From: Henricia sp. BOLD:AAB3569
Taxonomy: Eukaryota; Echinodermata; Asteroidea; Spinulosida; Echinasteridae
Assembly (NCBI GenBank): GCA_037783545.1
Contig: JBBELK010000003.1
Span: 1,922,001-1,986,000, forward strand
DNA length: 64,000 nt
Direction: 5' to 3'
The notes beneath the pieces are model-generated. The model saw only the letters and a program-made list of their open reading frames with translations. It searched no databases and was not told the origin of the DNA. This document shows, one piece after another, positions 39,301 through 50,310 of the stretch (position 1 is its first letter; the number at the start of each line of letters is the position of its first letter). A program made the translations under genes and the position numbers.

Positions 39301-42300
39301 TTAAATCACAGTTAAATTACTGGCCTCGCGTTCCATTTATTTTTATGATTTTTTTGTATTTATTTATTTACTTTATACGCAAATATCTCACAAGCAAGGC
39401 TACAGAGCAACTCGTTCATTCTCTAATAACATCACACCTGGATTTCTGCAATTCACTCGCCTATGGCCTACCGCAGAACCTTATTACTAGACTGCAACGT
39501 CTGCGAAATGCCGCTGCTCGACTTGTGTCATTGACCAGACGTACCACGCACATAACATCTGTATTGAAATCACTTCACTGGCTACCTATCAACGACCGCA
39601 TTGTCTTCAAAATGCTCCTCTTTGTCTTCAAAATAATTCATGGATATGTGACAGATCTCATCCAACAATACAGACCATCCCGTAGTCTTCGTTCATCCGG
39701 AAAATGCCACTTGATTGTACCGCGGACATTTCACTTCTGGGGGGGATCGTTCGTTTTCTCAAGCCGCCGCAACTCTTTGGAACAAACTTCCAACTGAGCT
39801 TCAACAATGCACTTCATTACAATTGTTTAAATCTTCTCTCAACCGGGATGTGAATTAGGTAATATTTGTATTAAGTAATTATTATTTGTACAGCGCCATG
39901 AGCGCCTTGTTTGGCGGATACCGGCGCTTTATAAGTTTATTTATTTATTTTTTACTTTTGAAGAAGATTCTGTCAGGGTCAGAACATGAGCCAACTAATT
40001 TTAAAGTGTAAAAACTCATAGCTCAATTGAGAATCGAACCCACGACCTCCTGCATACAAGGCAGATGTTTTAACCACTCCACCACTGAGCTTACCAGTGC
40101 CAAATGGCTGGTTCAAATTTTCTTTACATTTAAAACAAAATATGTTAATACAAGGCTTACCTCTACACGTTTTCCTTCTTTGAGGTTCTTAAGCGTTTGT
40201 ATGAGGAGATCGTAGTCAAAGGCATCGGGATGGTCAAAGTCGTACTCATTTTGATTTGCCTTGTCATGTTGTTCTTCATTTAAAACCTATCCAGGAAAAC
40301 AAACAAATCACATTTTAATATTTGTAAAAACAACTGCAGGACTTTTATCACTGTTCCTTACACCTATACTTTAAACAAGGTGGCATGCCATGCTAAAAGA
40401 TTTGACTGCCCTGTTAACATTTAGTGTCTCGTCATCTTTAATGTCAAGTTCAATCACCAGTCACCCCCACCCTGGGAAATCTGGGCCTCTAACCAAGCCC
40501 CATCCATTTCGTATTATACATAAACTTACATACTTTTAACAAGGTGGCATGCCCTGCTAAAAGTTTTGACTGCCCTGTTAACATTTAGTGTCTCGTCATC
40601 TTTAAAGGGCCCCTTATTTGGGATTTTTATCAATGAAATCTATGCTATAAAACCAATATACTCAGTTACATTCATAAAAATCCTATTTAGAGCTTATTTT
40701 GGGGGTTAAAACAAAGGTTTTTAGTTTTTATGCTAATGCGAATATGCATATTCATGACCAAGGTCATGACGTCACAAGAGGCAAACACAGGAAAATCACA
40801 TTCAACTGTGCACGAAAGATTCCACTTTTTTCTCAAACGTCCTGGAACTTTTGTAATCCATGACTGTTTGAGTTTGTTCTACATGTTTCCTGTTGTAAGC
40901 CATGACGAAACTGGGGGAGAAAACTGCAGCAATTTGCCACAAGTCCAACTTGAAGTCTTGTTTTTTCTTCTGTCTTCCTTAAGTGATGCACTTAAAACAG
41001 CGCCCTCTGTCTGTGGTCTATTGCAATGAAATCTTCAAAGTTGAAAAAGGCTACCTATTAATTGATTTTACATCCAAACGAACAATAGCATGTCTTGCTG
41101 AACAAGTAATCCATCATATGAAGCCAAAATTAGGCAAAAGGTTGTTTAGCATGTCATAGGCCCTTTAATGTTAAGTTTAATCACCAGTAACGCCCACCCT
41201 AGGAAATCTGGGCCTCTAGCTAAGCCCCATTCATTTGTGTATAAACCTACATTTACATGATGTAAGCCTTTTGAGTATAACCCTCTTGCGGCCCTGCATA
41301 ATATAAGCTATCAATCACCCTACTTCAAGCCCAGTGGCACAATGTAAACAACAGCTGTTTGCAACCAATGGCGACCAGGGTACATCACTTCTGGAGTCTC
41401 CCCTTTGAGTCTTCATGTAATTTTATGAGCAGTGTGAAGTTTAAAAAGCAATACCTTGTAGAAAGAATCCAGTGAAAGCAGACTGACCCACGGAACATCT
41501 AAAGCTTCGATGATTCGGTTGGCAACGGTTGTTTTCCCTGACGCACTTCCACCACACAATCCTAAAAATAAATAAATAAAAATGGTCTCTCCTACCGGTA
41601 TCTTAATGTTGGTACCCTTCCAATAATATAAACTCCTCAAAAAACGTTCGGAAAGTCAAGTTTGACCGACGATTTCTCTCTGGTACTAAATCATTTCCCT
41701 TGAATTTGGTATCATTAGAAAGCCCTGTTATTCCTCTTTACAGTGATGTGTCATTTGTTATGATAAATCAATTGGGGGATGTGCAGTATAGCGGAATACA
41801 GGGGTGGGTGGAAAGTGAAATATCACAAAATGCATTGCTATTGTCAAAAAGTGCATTGACACATTCCCATCCTCCAAGCAAAAGGAGAATTCACTGCATG
41901 ACGATAGCAGTGAATTTTGTGACATTTCACTTTCCACCCACCCCTGTATTCCGCTATACTGCACATCCCCCACTTGTGCACTAACTGAAGGCAATTTTTG
42001 AAGAAGAAAACGTGATTTTTCTACAGAAAAGCAACATTTGCGACAAAAATGCAAGTGGGAAGTATATCTTAAAATTACATTATGTGTTGATTCCAGGAGG
42101 TAATTTCCTTAAAATCTTTGTTCAATGTATACAAAAAAAAATACAAAAAAATGTTAGAATCACTCAAGCCTTGTCCTATAGGTTTTATACACAAGATTTC
42201 AAATGAAGTCTGTAAAAGTGTACACTAATAAACAACAAAACACTAACTCACCAATCACGAACGCTTCTTTCAATTCGCCATGCGAGTCATACCACGGTGG

Positions 42301-44676
42301 TCGACCCGCTGTGTAAATGGTTCTGTGGTTCGTTTTCAGGACATCTGCCGGCATGTGGCCTGATGAAGGATTTCGTTGTCGTGATTTGGTTGGAGATCTC
42401 GGGATAGATCCTAAACTACTATCGCTGCTTGCACTGTTAATAAGATAATATAAAATTATTATACACATATGGACTGGCAATGAGGTCACTAGTGCACGTC
42501 TATGGGCCCCGAGGGACTGTGAGTGACCACAAGAGGGTCCTATTTCCCGAGGCCGAAGGCCGAGGGAAATAGGACCCTCTTGTGGTCACTCACAGTCACG
42601 AGGGGCCCATAGACGTGCACTAGAGACCGAATTATGATCCGTATGTATTTTATAACACGCCTCAGGCAAAAATACACACGTTCAGATGAAATTCAATTTA
42701 ATACATTAACAAGCAACCTCCAAGGGGGCAGGAACCGGTCACTAGTTTTGGAGACTAGTGACCGGTCAGGTACACTAGCAGGGAATCACGCCCGTGTGAA
42801 GTCTTAATGCGCGAGCCTGAAACTTGATATGCGCGTCTAGTTCACGCTGGCGCAAATTTCATGCACTAGCCTAGATTAGTGAACCTCACGTGACTGCGTT
42901 TCAGCCAGTCAGGATTGAGAATCCGAAAGAAGCGTGTTATAAGTTGTTCTAGTGACTTGGAACAAATTACCTCCTGGAATCAATAGCTTATTTAATTGTA
43001 AGATATAACGTGAATGTCGGCATACGCCCAGGTCCGCGACCTCGCCACCCTATTGATGAACAATGGCTGATAAATAGGGTGGCGAGGTTACGGACCTGGC
43101 GAATATGCTGACAATTACGTTACACTCTTCTTGTACTTTTTCAGAAACACCGCTTTTCTTGATAAAAAATGTGCACAAAATAACCATGCATGTGTCTGTT
43201 TTCAATACTGGAGAGACCTTAACCTCCAGGATTATATCTCTGTACAATGTCATTCATCTTCTCTCAAAACAAAAGAAATATCTTAAGATAGATCTAAGGA
43301 GATAACTTTAGCTGAAGAACTGCAATGAATACTAATAGTGCCACAACATACCTTCCTGAAAGCTCTGTGTGCAAATTTACAATATACCGTATGTAACAAG
43401 GACACCAAAAAATGTATGTGTCCTATGTTACGTTAAATAGGAAATTTGTACACAGGATTTTCAGAAAGGTATGTTGTTGCACTTTTTGTTGCTTAAGTTA
43501 TCTCCTTAGATCTGTCTTAAAATATTTCTTTTGTTTTGAGAGAAGATAACTGGCTTAGCACAGAGTATGATCCTGGTGAAAAAGTCCCTCCAGTATTGAA
43601 AACAGACTTATATATGCATATAGCACCCTCAGTTGTCACACTTTATGCACAGCATGATGCATGCCATCCTCGCCTGCGTTATGCCCAATCAAAGCATAAG
43701 GGTATTTTTTTCGTATACATTTAACAAAGATTTTAAGGAAATTACCTCCTGGAATCAACACATAATGTAATTTTAAGGTATAGGCTACTACCCACTTGCA
43801 CTTTTGTCGCAAATGTTGCTTTTCTGTAGAAAAATCACGTCTTCTTCTTCAAACATTGCCTTTAGTTAGTGCACAAGATAACCATTAACACACGCGCACA
43901 GCGCCCTCTGTTGTCGCGCTTACGCACAGACCGCTCGCCACGTCATTTTGTGCATTATACTTTATGCAGTAATTTTATCATTGATTTATCTCAGAAATGC
44001 AACATTTGCAACGGAAGTGTCAGTGGGAAGTATATCTTAGAATCGAATAAGCTATCGATTCCAATATATAAATTCACCCAAATCCGTGTTCAATCAATCA
44101 ATGTAGGCCTAGGCCTAGGCCTATATCGTCAGTACTCCTAAATCCACGCGGTCCTATTTCTACGCACTCGCATTATGTTTGCCGGCCAATGCGCGCGCGT
44201 ACATCAGCGTTAGGTGCGCAGATTATGGAGGATCGAGGATACGGTATGAAAAATAATCCAATTTTAATTTTAGAAGAGAAAAAGAATTTAAGACTTTCTT
44301 CGAAACTCAACTCAAATTTTTCAGCCTGTTTCATGTTTTGTACTGAAGCCATGGCTAAAGTTAGCTTCTCATCCATATTCACAACTTCTCCCGCCCCCTG
44401 CCCCGCCCACGTGCACACATCATCACATGCCATGGATGATGGTGCAGTATTAAGACGTACATGGGCGCGCGCATAGCCAGGCGATGATGCGTGACACTGC
44501 ACAATCAAAAAATTAGAACAACCAATGCTTTGTAAACAAGAACGATTCGACACCAGCTTCGTAAGCATGCATATCGATCAAATAAAACAAACAAACCTGC
44601 TCTGTGCACTTCCAGAACGCGGTCTTTCCAGGATGTTTTCAACAACATGCTCGCTGCAACTCGAAATGTTCGCCAT
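33388..44676 (-). CDS. UCKL1: Uridine-cytidine kinase-like 1 (uridine kinase plus UPRT domains)
   Basis: Bifunctional-looking pyrimidine salvage protein: N-terminal uridine/cytidine kinase fold, C-terminal uracil phosphoribosyltransferase-like fold. Sixteen exons in transcript order: 44676-44597, 42433-42252, 41561-41455, 40286-40161, 39161-39117, 38972-38901, 38786-38597, 38485-38424, 38220-38204, 37353-37255, 36380-36287, 35481-35422, 35233-35111, 35008-34843, 34303-34205, 33419-33388; 517 residues (human about 548). Landmarks: [17 protein letters not shown]-loop GGSASGKT (residues 91-98); [43 protein letters not shown] segments [27 protein letters not shown] and PRPP-loop-like DATVATGAA (438-446); C-terminus [10 protein letters not shown] then stop, about 17 residues short of the human tail. 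Exon 9 is only 17 nt, and the intron after exon 7 uses a GC donor. Head-to-head with HMBOX1. Confidence 0.94.
33551..34001 (-). mobile_element. TTAA-flanked MITE, family A, reverse copy
   Basis: It is flanked by TTAA at 33547-33550 and 34002-34005, with terminal repeats AGATAGTATACATGATTGG and CCAATCATGTATACTGCCT. The interior has GAAGTGGTTTTGGGGCGAAG-type repeats. It lies in the last UCKL1 intron. Confidence 0.88.
34006..34142. mobile_element. Second TTAA-flanked element sharing the neighbour's TTAA
   Basis: This 137-bp element has inverted ends CATGTTGACTGCC and GGTAGTCAACTTG between TTAA (34002-34005) and TTAA (34143-34146). It contains two palindromes, CTACGAGTATACTCGTAG (34064-34081) and TACGAGTATACTCGTA (34111-34126). 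Confidence 0.75.
36549..36935 (-). repeat. Two tRNA-derived SINE copies, one palindromic
   Basis: Both copies share AACATCTGGTATG(A/G)TGCCT, CACCATTGAAATGAAACAAC and a tRNA-like region. The second copy ends in an inverted duplication: AAGGGCCTTATCGGGATTCC (36854 on) faces GAATCCCGATAAGGCCCTT (to 36925), forming a hairpin of about 36-bp arms. Confidence 0.7.
37017..37240. repeat. Minisatellite with 16/15-bp unit GAACGTGAATATGCAT
   Basis: Fourteen copies of GAATATGCAT are spaced 15 or 16 bp apart; the 15-bp units lack one A (GACGTG). The array ends about 15 bp from the 5' splice site of UCKL1 exon 10. Its apparent His/Ser/Phe-rich reading frames are a by-product of the repeat. Confidence 0.92.
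37476..37591. mobile_element. Near-perfect hairpin MITE
   Basis: Arms from CATGGTTAAGATTATAGGCC to CATGACTATGCCCC are mirrored on the right side. The loop is GAGGCGGAAGCCGA. It belongs with 42489-42623, which has the same loop style. It is in UCKL1 intron 10, counting from its 5' end near exon 9/10. Confidence 0.85.
39330..39955 (+). mobile_element. 5'-truncated non-LTR retrotransposon (RT C-terminal end)
   Basis: The plus-strand reading gives [47 protein letters not shown] and [12 protein letters not shown], the typical C-terminus of CR1/Jockey-group reverse-transcriptase proteins. The frame breaks near 39740. It ends with a GCGCC-rich 3' tail (CGGATACCGGCGCTTTATAA) and a TTTA-rich end. It is inserted antisense in a UCKL1 intron. 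Confidence 0.8.
40027..40095 (-). repeat. tRNA-like sequence
   Basis: The minus strand reads AGCTCAGTGGTGGAGTGGTT, a possible anticodon loop CTTGTAT, and GGGTTCGATTC. The A and B boxes are present but stem pairing is imperfect. It is probably SINE-derived. Confidence 0.5.
40378..41250. repeat. Tandem duplication, second copy split by a TTAA MITE
   Basis: The block GGTGGCATGCC ... GTCTCGTCATCTTTAATG ... CTGGGCCTCTA is present twice (40378-40535 and from 40536). The second copy is interrupted at its TTAA by the element at 40606-41164 and resumes at 41165. The first copy shows the empty site. Confidence 0.85.
40606..41164 (-). mobile_element. TTAA-flanked MITE, family C, intact copy
   Basis: The ends are TTAA|AGGGCCCCTTA and ATAGGCCCT|TTAA, 559 bp, oriented opposite to 23996-24508. 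No protein frame of note. Confidence 0.88.
41773..42145. mobile_element. Fold-back element fused to half of a hAT-type MITE
   Basis: The arms at 41773-41860 and 41890-41972 are inverted (GGGGGATGTGCAGTATAGCG, GGGTGGGTGGAAAGTGAAAT). Immediately after comes the right half of the roughly 400-bp MITE (GTGCACTAACTGAAGGCAAT ... TTGTTCAATGTATAC). The fold-back therefore appears inserted into, or replaces, the other half. Confidence 0.75.
42489..42623. mobile_element. Near-perfect hairpin MITE
   Basis: Arms of about 60 bp (CTAGTGCACGTCTATGGGCC ... GGGTCCTATTTCCC) surround the loop GAGGCCGAAGGCCGA. A few mismatches lie near GAGGGACTGTG. Same design as 37476-37591. It is in UCKL1 intron 1. Confidence 0.87.
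42728..43640. repeat. Cluster of hairpins and a fold-back element
   Basis: There is a hairpin CGGTCACTAGT / ACTAGTGACCG (42728-42766), then inverted CCAGGTCCG(C/T)... ACCTCGCCACCCTAT copies (43029-43099). A fold-back follows whose arms at about 43180-43320 and 43480-43610 share CTCAAAACAAAAGAAATAT and ATCTAAGGAGATAAC in inverted orientation. Confidence 0.7.
43701..44105 (+). mobile_element. hAT-type MITE copy
   Basis: The left end GGTATTTTTTTCGTATACAT is intact. The interior is as in 51876-52276. The right end is altered by a small TCAA duplication and a GGCCTA microsatellite (44104-44123). Confidence 0.82.
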
Positions 44677-46145
44677 ACTTGTGAGAATATTCCACTATCA
44701 ATCCCCCTTTGAAGTATTTCTTACACATCAACAGATACATTTTTTGATAAACTTTTATCATTGGATAAGTCCTAAAATATCACAAAGATGTTGCATTATT
44801 TTAAAATTGTATTTATGTACATTTTTGAAGCTCATTAACGAAAATAAAAGCAAAAAAACCTTCTAATTGGACGAAACTATTTTGTAATAGGGATGACAAG
44901 TTTTCATTATCGTTTAAAGTGAAATAGTCAGTCGGTGTAAATTTTACTAAATCTATACGTGTGGACACTCTGGGTACCAGACCTTAATAATCGGATTGCT
45001 TTGGGTGTGGGGAATAAATTAGCATAATCGACCACTACCTGCGTTTCCGGAACAAAAGACTTACCAGGAAAACCCACCGTTTTACACTTTAAAATTCAAA
45101 ATATAGGTAAGTAAAAGTTCATAACCATTAGTATTGCTGGTTTGAATTCATTCGGAGTTTGTTTAAATCAATGTGGCAGGCATTCGCGCCAAAAATTGAG
45201 GATAAAGTGGAAGAAATTCTTTGGTCGGTTTAGGTTTAATGGCGGGTTATCAGTTATCACGGTTGAGAAAACTGTAAACTAGACTAACCAGCGCGCTCGC
45301 GCGAAAACTGTTTGTAAACAAACGGGTAGCACATGGCTTGCGGTTTTATTTATTTATGCGGGAAATAAAACGAAATGTCTTTTTACATCAGGGAAAAGGT
45401 TTAAAACATGCATGCACGGACACCCACTGGGACCCCCAAAACCTTACCGACAACTCGTACCTTCGTCAACTCGCACCCGAAATTTTACTTCATGATGATC
45501 ATGATGAGTTGACAAAAAAATGATATCCGGACTAAAAATATTGAGCAATGGCAACAGACACCTCGTGATTTTTCTTTGTAAAATGGTACCTCTGTGGGAG
45601 AAATTGCCGATTAAAGGTGTTTATGTTGAACAAAAAATGTCTGCAGAGACACTTTTGTTTACCATTTCATGATTTATGATACAACCATGGAGGTATGTAT
45701 ACAACTAGCTTGCTTGACATGCTTGATAAATAAAGTGAGGGCGCCATTGCCTTTCAACAGTCCTCATTTTTTAGGTTCATGCAGACATCACCATACAATA
45801 TACACAACTCAAATTTGTCTTTAGTAAATTCATGACACTTTTCCCTCCTAATTTTGCATTTTTATCATCATCAAACTAATATTCTTAATTGGTTTATATG
45901 CCTTAACTCCTTATATGCCGAAAATCCTTAGTGTCCGTACATACCCTATTAAAAAACGTTTTTCTTCAGTAAAATCGTGACATTTTTCTCTCTTGATTTG
46001 GATTTTTACCATCAAACTAAGTATTAGACATTTGTACAAGGCAAATCCTGTGTGTCTGTGCATCATAGTAATCTACCCCTCCCCACTAATTTTTACCATT
46101 TTGGGTTTTCTTTTCAGAGATACCAAGCAAGATATTCTGCAAAAG
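44677..46145. promoter_or_regulatory. Divergent upstream region of UCKL1 and HMBOX1
   Basis: About 1.5 kb separates the two start codons. A possible untranslated HMBOX1 exon ends at 45693 with ATGGAG|GTATGT; joining that ATG to the next exon would be out of frame, so it would be leader only. The HMBOX1 coding exon begins after an acceptor at 46116-46117. No specific factor site is claimed. Confidence 0.4.
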
Positions 46146-48687
46146 ATGTCGTCCGAGCCGAGATACACCATAGAGCAAATCTCCTTACTTCAACGTCTTT
46201 TGCGAACCGGCTTAACGAAAGACGACATCATTCATGCGTTAGACTCGATGGTCAAAATGGACACCGAATTCTGTAGTTCCAGTCCGCCATTGGTTGAAAA
46301 CCACACCAGTTACGCATCATCGAGCAGAAATGCCACGCCCACTTCGACCATGCATCGAGGGATGAGCCTGAGGGATGGGGGCGAGATGGGTGTGCATGAG
46401 GTGGAAGCTAGGGCAAGTGGGGCCAGCGCCATACAGGGGGCAGGGCTACTGCAAGGAATGTCTCAAGAAGTCGTCTGCGGAGTCGAGAACTTCCTGAATG
46501 TCTCAGATGAAGAAGTGGACCTCTTATTTCAGTAAGTAAAGACTATCAGTTGCCAGGGAAACTAGCTCTAAACTTTCGCTGGTAACCTGAAACGTGCATT
46601 GCTACAGCGCAGGGAAACAGTTCACTGGTTTTAGTGTAGATCCAGTAACCTTGGCAACACAAGCAAGGTAATGTTTCACGGTAATCTGCAAAGGTTTTCA
46701 TTATATTTTTCTTATTTTCAGGAGAGGATAATTTATAAGTTTCAGATGTGTATCACATGTTTTACTCTTAATGCCATGACTTTTTTATTCAAAACCTAAC
46801 TTTCTCTGATAATTTCTCCTGTTTTTTTTCCAGCCGCGGACCCATGGCCCTCAAATCTGAAATCCGTGCATTCATCGAAAAGTACCGATTATCACAGACC
46901 CAAATCTCGGTGGCAACGGGCATCAGCCAAAGCTACATATCGTCGTTTCTCCTCAATAGTTGCACGATGAAACGATCGACTCAGGAACTCCTTTACCGCT
47001 GGTACCTCGGCAAAAAGAAAGAACTGGAGGACTTGGGTAAGTCTAACCTAGAATAGACTACTAAAGTGTGATGTCAGTTTACCAGGGTAACTGGCTCTAA
47101 ACGTTCGCTAGTAATCACTTTTTTTTGGTGTAGACACCCAGTAACCTTGGCAACACACAAAGGGTGATGTTTTCACTTTATATATATATACATGTAGTAT
47201 TTTCTCATGTAGTGTTTTCTCACTCAAATTTGGGTTTTTCCATCAAATTCGCACTTACTGATCAACTCTTACCCAGGACCTTTTGTTATTAAAATGTGCA
47301 TGAAATTTGCGTACATTATGAACATTCCCCGATTGTCTAAGTCTGTGAAAAATGTTTCATTTTACCCACTTCCCAGCAAGATTTTAATCATTTTCATTCA
47401 CAGACGTGCAGCAAGACTTCGAACCTCTGGATAACAGCCAGCTTACACACCGATCCATGGAACTTTCGCAGTCTTTTTACACCAGCCCGAACGACAGCTG
47501 GATACATTCAACAAAGCGCAGAGAACGTTTCACGTGGAAAGATTCGCATATTCGCATTCTGGAAGGCTACTACAATAAGAACCCATATCCCAACGACACG
47601 GAACGCGAGAAAATCACAGAAGCATGCAACAATGAGCAAAAACAGTCAGGTAAAGTCCACGTAGAAATACATGTAACGTACAAGTACGCTACTCACAATA
47701 AGTAAGAGATATTGGTATGTTTTCACCTTTTCCTGTGACAAGGTGTGTCCGTCATGCAGATACAATTGTCTAATCATACACAAAATCATTCAAGCAGATA
47801 CACACCCTCAATAAAATATATGCGTGCACCCCATAATTCATGTATCCCTAACTTAATATTGTGAGTAGTTTACAATTTTTTTTTTTTTTTATTATTATTT
47901 TGAGATACCATTTTTGAGACATATTTTGTTGTAGGTGATACAATACCGGACAGTAGATGGGTGACGTCGTCAAAAGTCTACAACTGGTTTGCAAATCGAA
48001 GAAAAGATGCCAACAGACGCAAACGACTCGGCCAAAGAAGCGGTAAAGATTTTTTAAAAACAACTTTTAAAATGGTATGAATTTCCGATCACTGGTCGTC
48101 AAGTGGTTAAATATTTGGCACAACCTCAAAATATATTTATTTCAATTAGTGTTGTGACTTGAATCAAACATTTTCGATTTGTTTTGTTTTTAAAATCTGG
48201 TTTTGACTTTTAAAAACAAAATATTTGAAACCAATGCAAAAAAAATTGATCCAATTGGATGAAGTATTCGCTTCTCCCAACACTAATTTGAGCAAAACTG
48301 CTCTACTTCATATTCAGAAAGTGATACATATCATGTATTGCATACTTTTAATTGGAGGTTAATTCTAATATTGCCATATCTCCAGATATGAACCACGCGC
48401 AAAGCGACAACCACTATGCTTCCACCAGCCCCGATGACATCCAAATTATCGAGGTGCGCCAAGACGAAGGGGAACCTCACGAGACGAAAAGCGCCCTCAC
48501 AGATCAAGAAGTGCACATTGTCGAACTGCGCATGGACAATGAACAATCGGTGCATGACAGAAAGCCGAGTATGGACGATTGCGTCGTTCAGAAAATGTCG
48601 AGATCGGATACAAAGCCCTATGGAAACAACACTATTTATACACTTATTGAAGCCGTTGAAGAAAGTAACGCACCCAAGAATTTGTAA
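46146..48687 (+). CDS. HMBOX1: HMBOX1, HNF-class homeobox protein
   Basis: Homeobox protein that in vertebrates binds telomeric TTAGGG repeats and acts as a transcriptional regulator. Five coding exons: 46146-46531, 46834-47036, 47404-47649, 47935-48042, 48386-48687; 414 residues, in frame. The N-terminal dimerisation-like segment EPRYTIEQISLLQRLLRTGL closely resembles the family start. A POU-specific-like domain lies about 118-195 (KSEIRAFIEKYRLSQTQISV, TGISQSYISSFLL, LYRWYLGKKKELE). The atypical homeodomain (about 234-313) has RRERFTWKDSHIRILEGYYN, the loop insertion usual for the HNF class, then VTSSKVYNWFANRRKDANRR (WFANRRK 296-302). The acidic C-terminus is not recognisably conserved. 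Start choice: first ATG after an acceptor at 46117; an upstream coding exon cannot be excluded. Two introns carry TACTAAAGTG-type MITEs next to their donors. Confidence 0.9.
46536..46685. mobile_element. TACTAAAGTG-type MITE next to HMBOX1 intron 1 donor
   Basis: It shares CAGTTGCCAGGG, GCGCAGGGAAACAGTTCACT and CCAGTAACCTTGGCAACACA with 13171-13327. It begins about 4 bp after the donor GTAAGT at 46532. Confidence 0.78.
47059..47180. mobile_element. TACTAAAGTG-type MITE near HMBOX1 intron 2 donor
   Basis: The ends TACTAAAGTG and CACTTTA are present; the central part is deleted. It starts 22 bp after the donor at 47037. Confidence 0.78.
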
Positions 48688-48769
48688 CAAGATTGAGAAC
48701 AAGTTACTTTTTCTTGAGAAAGGGTACGACCCCCACATTTTTTTAAAAATAAGTTTACGGAGCTTCAAT

Positions 48770-49010
48770 TTGCAGCATGAAGGTTTCAAGTGTGTTTCAC
48801 TTAAACATTGAGTTACATAGGTGGGTGGCGCCATTGGCAGCCGACGGCCAGAGACACAGGGGAAATCCCCTTACTCATCACAAAGTGCTCTGGGATCTTT
48901 TAAGTGCGTTACTGGACCAATGTCTTTACATTCCTTATAAAGAATAGAGCAATTGTGGTTAAATGCCTTGCTTAAGGGCAAAGGTACCACGACCAGGGGC
49001 CAATTTTATA
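48770..49010 (+). repeat. Copy of the repeat seen at 878-1290
   Basis: It shares TTACATAGGTGGGTGGCGCC, AGTGCTCTGGGATCTTTTAA and the GTGCC/ATGCCTTGCTTAAGGGC motif. It lies about 80 bp downstream of the HMBOX1 stop. Confidence 0.7.
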
Positions 49011-49777
49011 AAGTTGTTCAGCAGAAAAATGTACTTAATCCAAAGTTTGTTTGCTTTATAAAATGGGTTAATAGTCAAAATCGTTTATGTGGTGTGTACA
49101 TGTATTAAAATTGATTGTTCTGCTATTCTTGTGGAGAACACAATTTAATTTATTTTCTAAATTTAAGGCCTTAAAAAGCATTAGAAAGCATTAAAAAGAA
49201 TTAAATTGTTATCTAGATTTTGGGCCTGTGATGGCCGAGTATGGAATTCTTTTTATTGTTTTGGGGGTTTAATTCGTCTTAAAAGGCATAAAGTCTTAAA
49301 TTTGACTTGCTGAAACCGGCAGACACCCTATATTAACCCAATTTTATAAAGCAAACAAATTTTGGATATGGGCAATTCCCAAAATTAGAGGTCCAAAAGT
49401 GTGACATGCTTTTAAAGATTTTCAAGTGTGTTTAATGGTTGAAAGTGGTTTTCTAGTAGAATTTATATATTTTCATTTCCATAAATGCCACTTAAATTTA
49501 ACGTTTGTGTGTAGATAAGGCACCAAGGTTAATGCAAACTCATTTTACAGCTAATGTTCATTGGCGTCGGTAACCTGGGACACCAAATTCATATTCAATA
49601 TAATGGAACAAATCATGAGGCCTTTATGGTCTTTTTTTTTTTTAAATATTTGTCAGTAATCAGAAGAATATATTCAAGAAATTGGTGCAGTCCCCTGTAA
49701 TCACAGTTTATTACCGAGAATCTACGATCATGATTGGAAATTTCTGCTAAACAACTTTATGAAATTGGCCCCAGGTT
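48996..49777. mobile_element. Fold-back element with 38-bp ends
   Basis: The left CAGGGGCCAATTTTATAAAG and right CTTTATGAAATTGGCCCCAGG ends are inverted repeats about 780 bp apart. Inner inverted TTTGCTTTATAAAATGGGTT / AACCCAATTTTATAAAGCAA copies are at about 49050 and 49340. No gene inside. Confidence 0.75.
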
Positions 49778-49799
49778 GCAAACCTGCAACTGCCAGTTT

Positions 49800-50310
49800 T
49801 CACTCGTATGTCGCGAGTCGGTGGGTAGGCACTGATGTCGAACCACCAAAATGACATCGTCATAAAATGAATATTTAGAGGGTTCAGAATGGGCGCGCAC
49901 CCACTACAACGAGGTCTATAATAGAGCCGTTGCACGGCGGCCATCACAGGGGCAGTCACATTGTTACCATGTTATCATTTAAATAAGAAAACCTGCCCCT
50001 GCATGTCAGCTGGTGCAGAAGCTCTATAGCGGCGTAGCGTTTGCCCTTCATGCGGTCAGGATAGCAACAAAATATATATTTTGTGATAAGATAACTAATA
50101 AGAAAACTCGTACAAGATCCAATCGAATTTGTGTACGCGCCTCGCACGGGGATCATTTACGCAACACATGCAGACATTGTGAAAAAACGTGAAAAACTGT
50201 ACCGCCACAGTCGGTTATCCATATTCGCATGACGTCATGGAATTGAACATGCATATCAAGTGCGTATCATTTTGGTGGTTCGACACGAGTGCTTACCGAG
50301 TCAATGACCC
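49800..50310. mobile_element. Fold-back element
   Basis: GTCGAACCACCAAAATGA (49848 region) and TCATTTTGGTGGTTCGACAC (50270 region) are inverted. So are the flanking GAGTCGGTGGGTAGGCACT-type sequences. The interior is CG-rich (GTTGCACGGCGGCCATCAC) and shows no frame I would call. Confidence 0.7.

Noticed and set aside
44189..44568. Frames of 95 and 131 residues opposite each other upstream of UCKL1 exon 2
   Set aside because: They overlap on both strands in a CG-rich, repeat-like block with GCGCGC ends; no recognised domain and they do not splice into UCKL1.
45993..46145. Longer HMBOX1 start using the whole open frame from 45993
   Set aside because: An acceptor at 46117 lies inside, the extra residues do not resemble the family, and homology begins right after ATG 46146.
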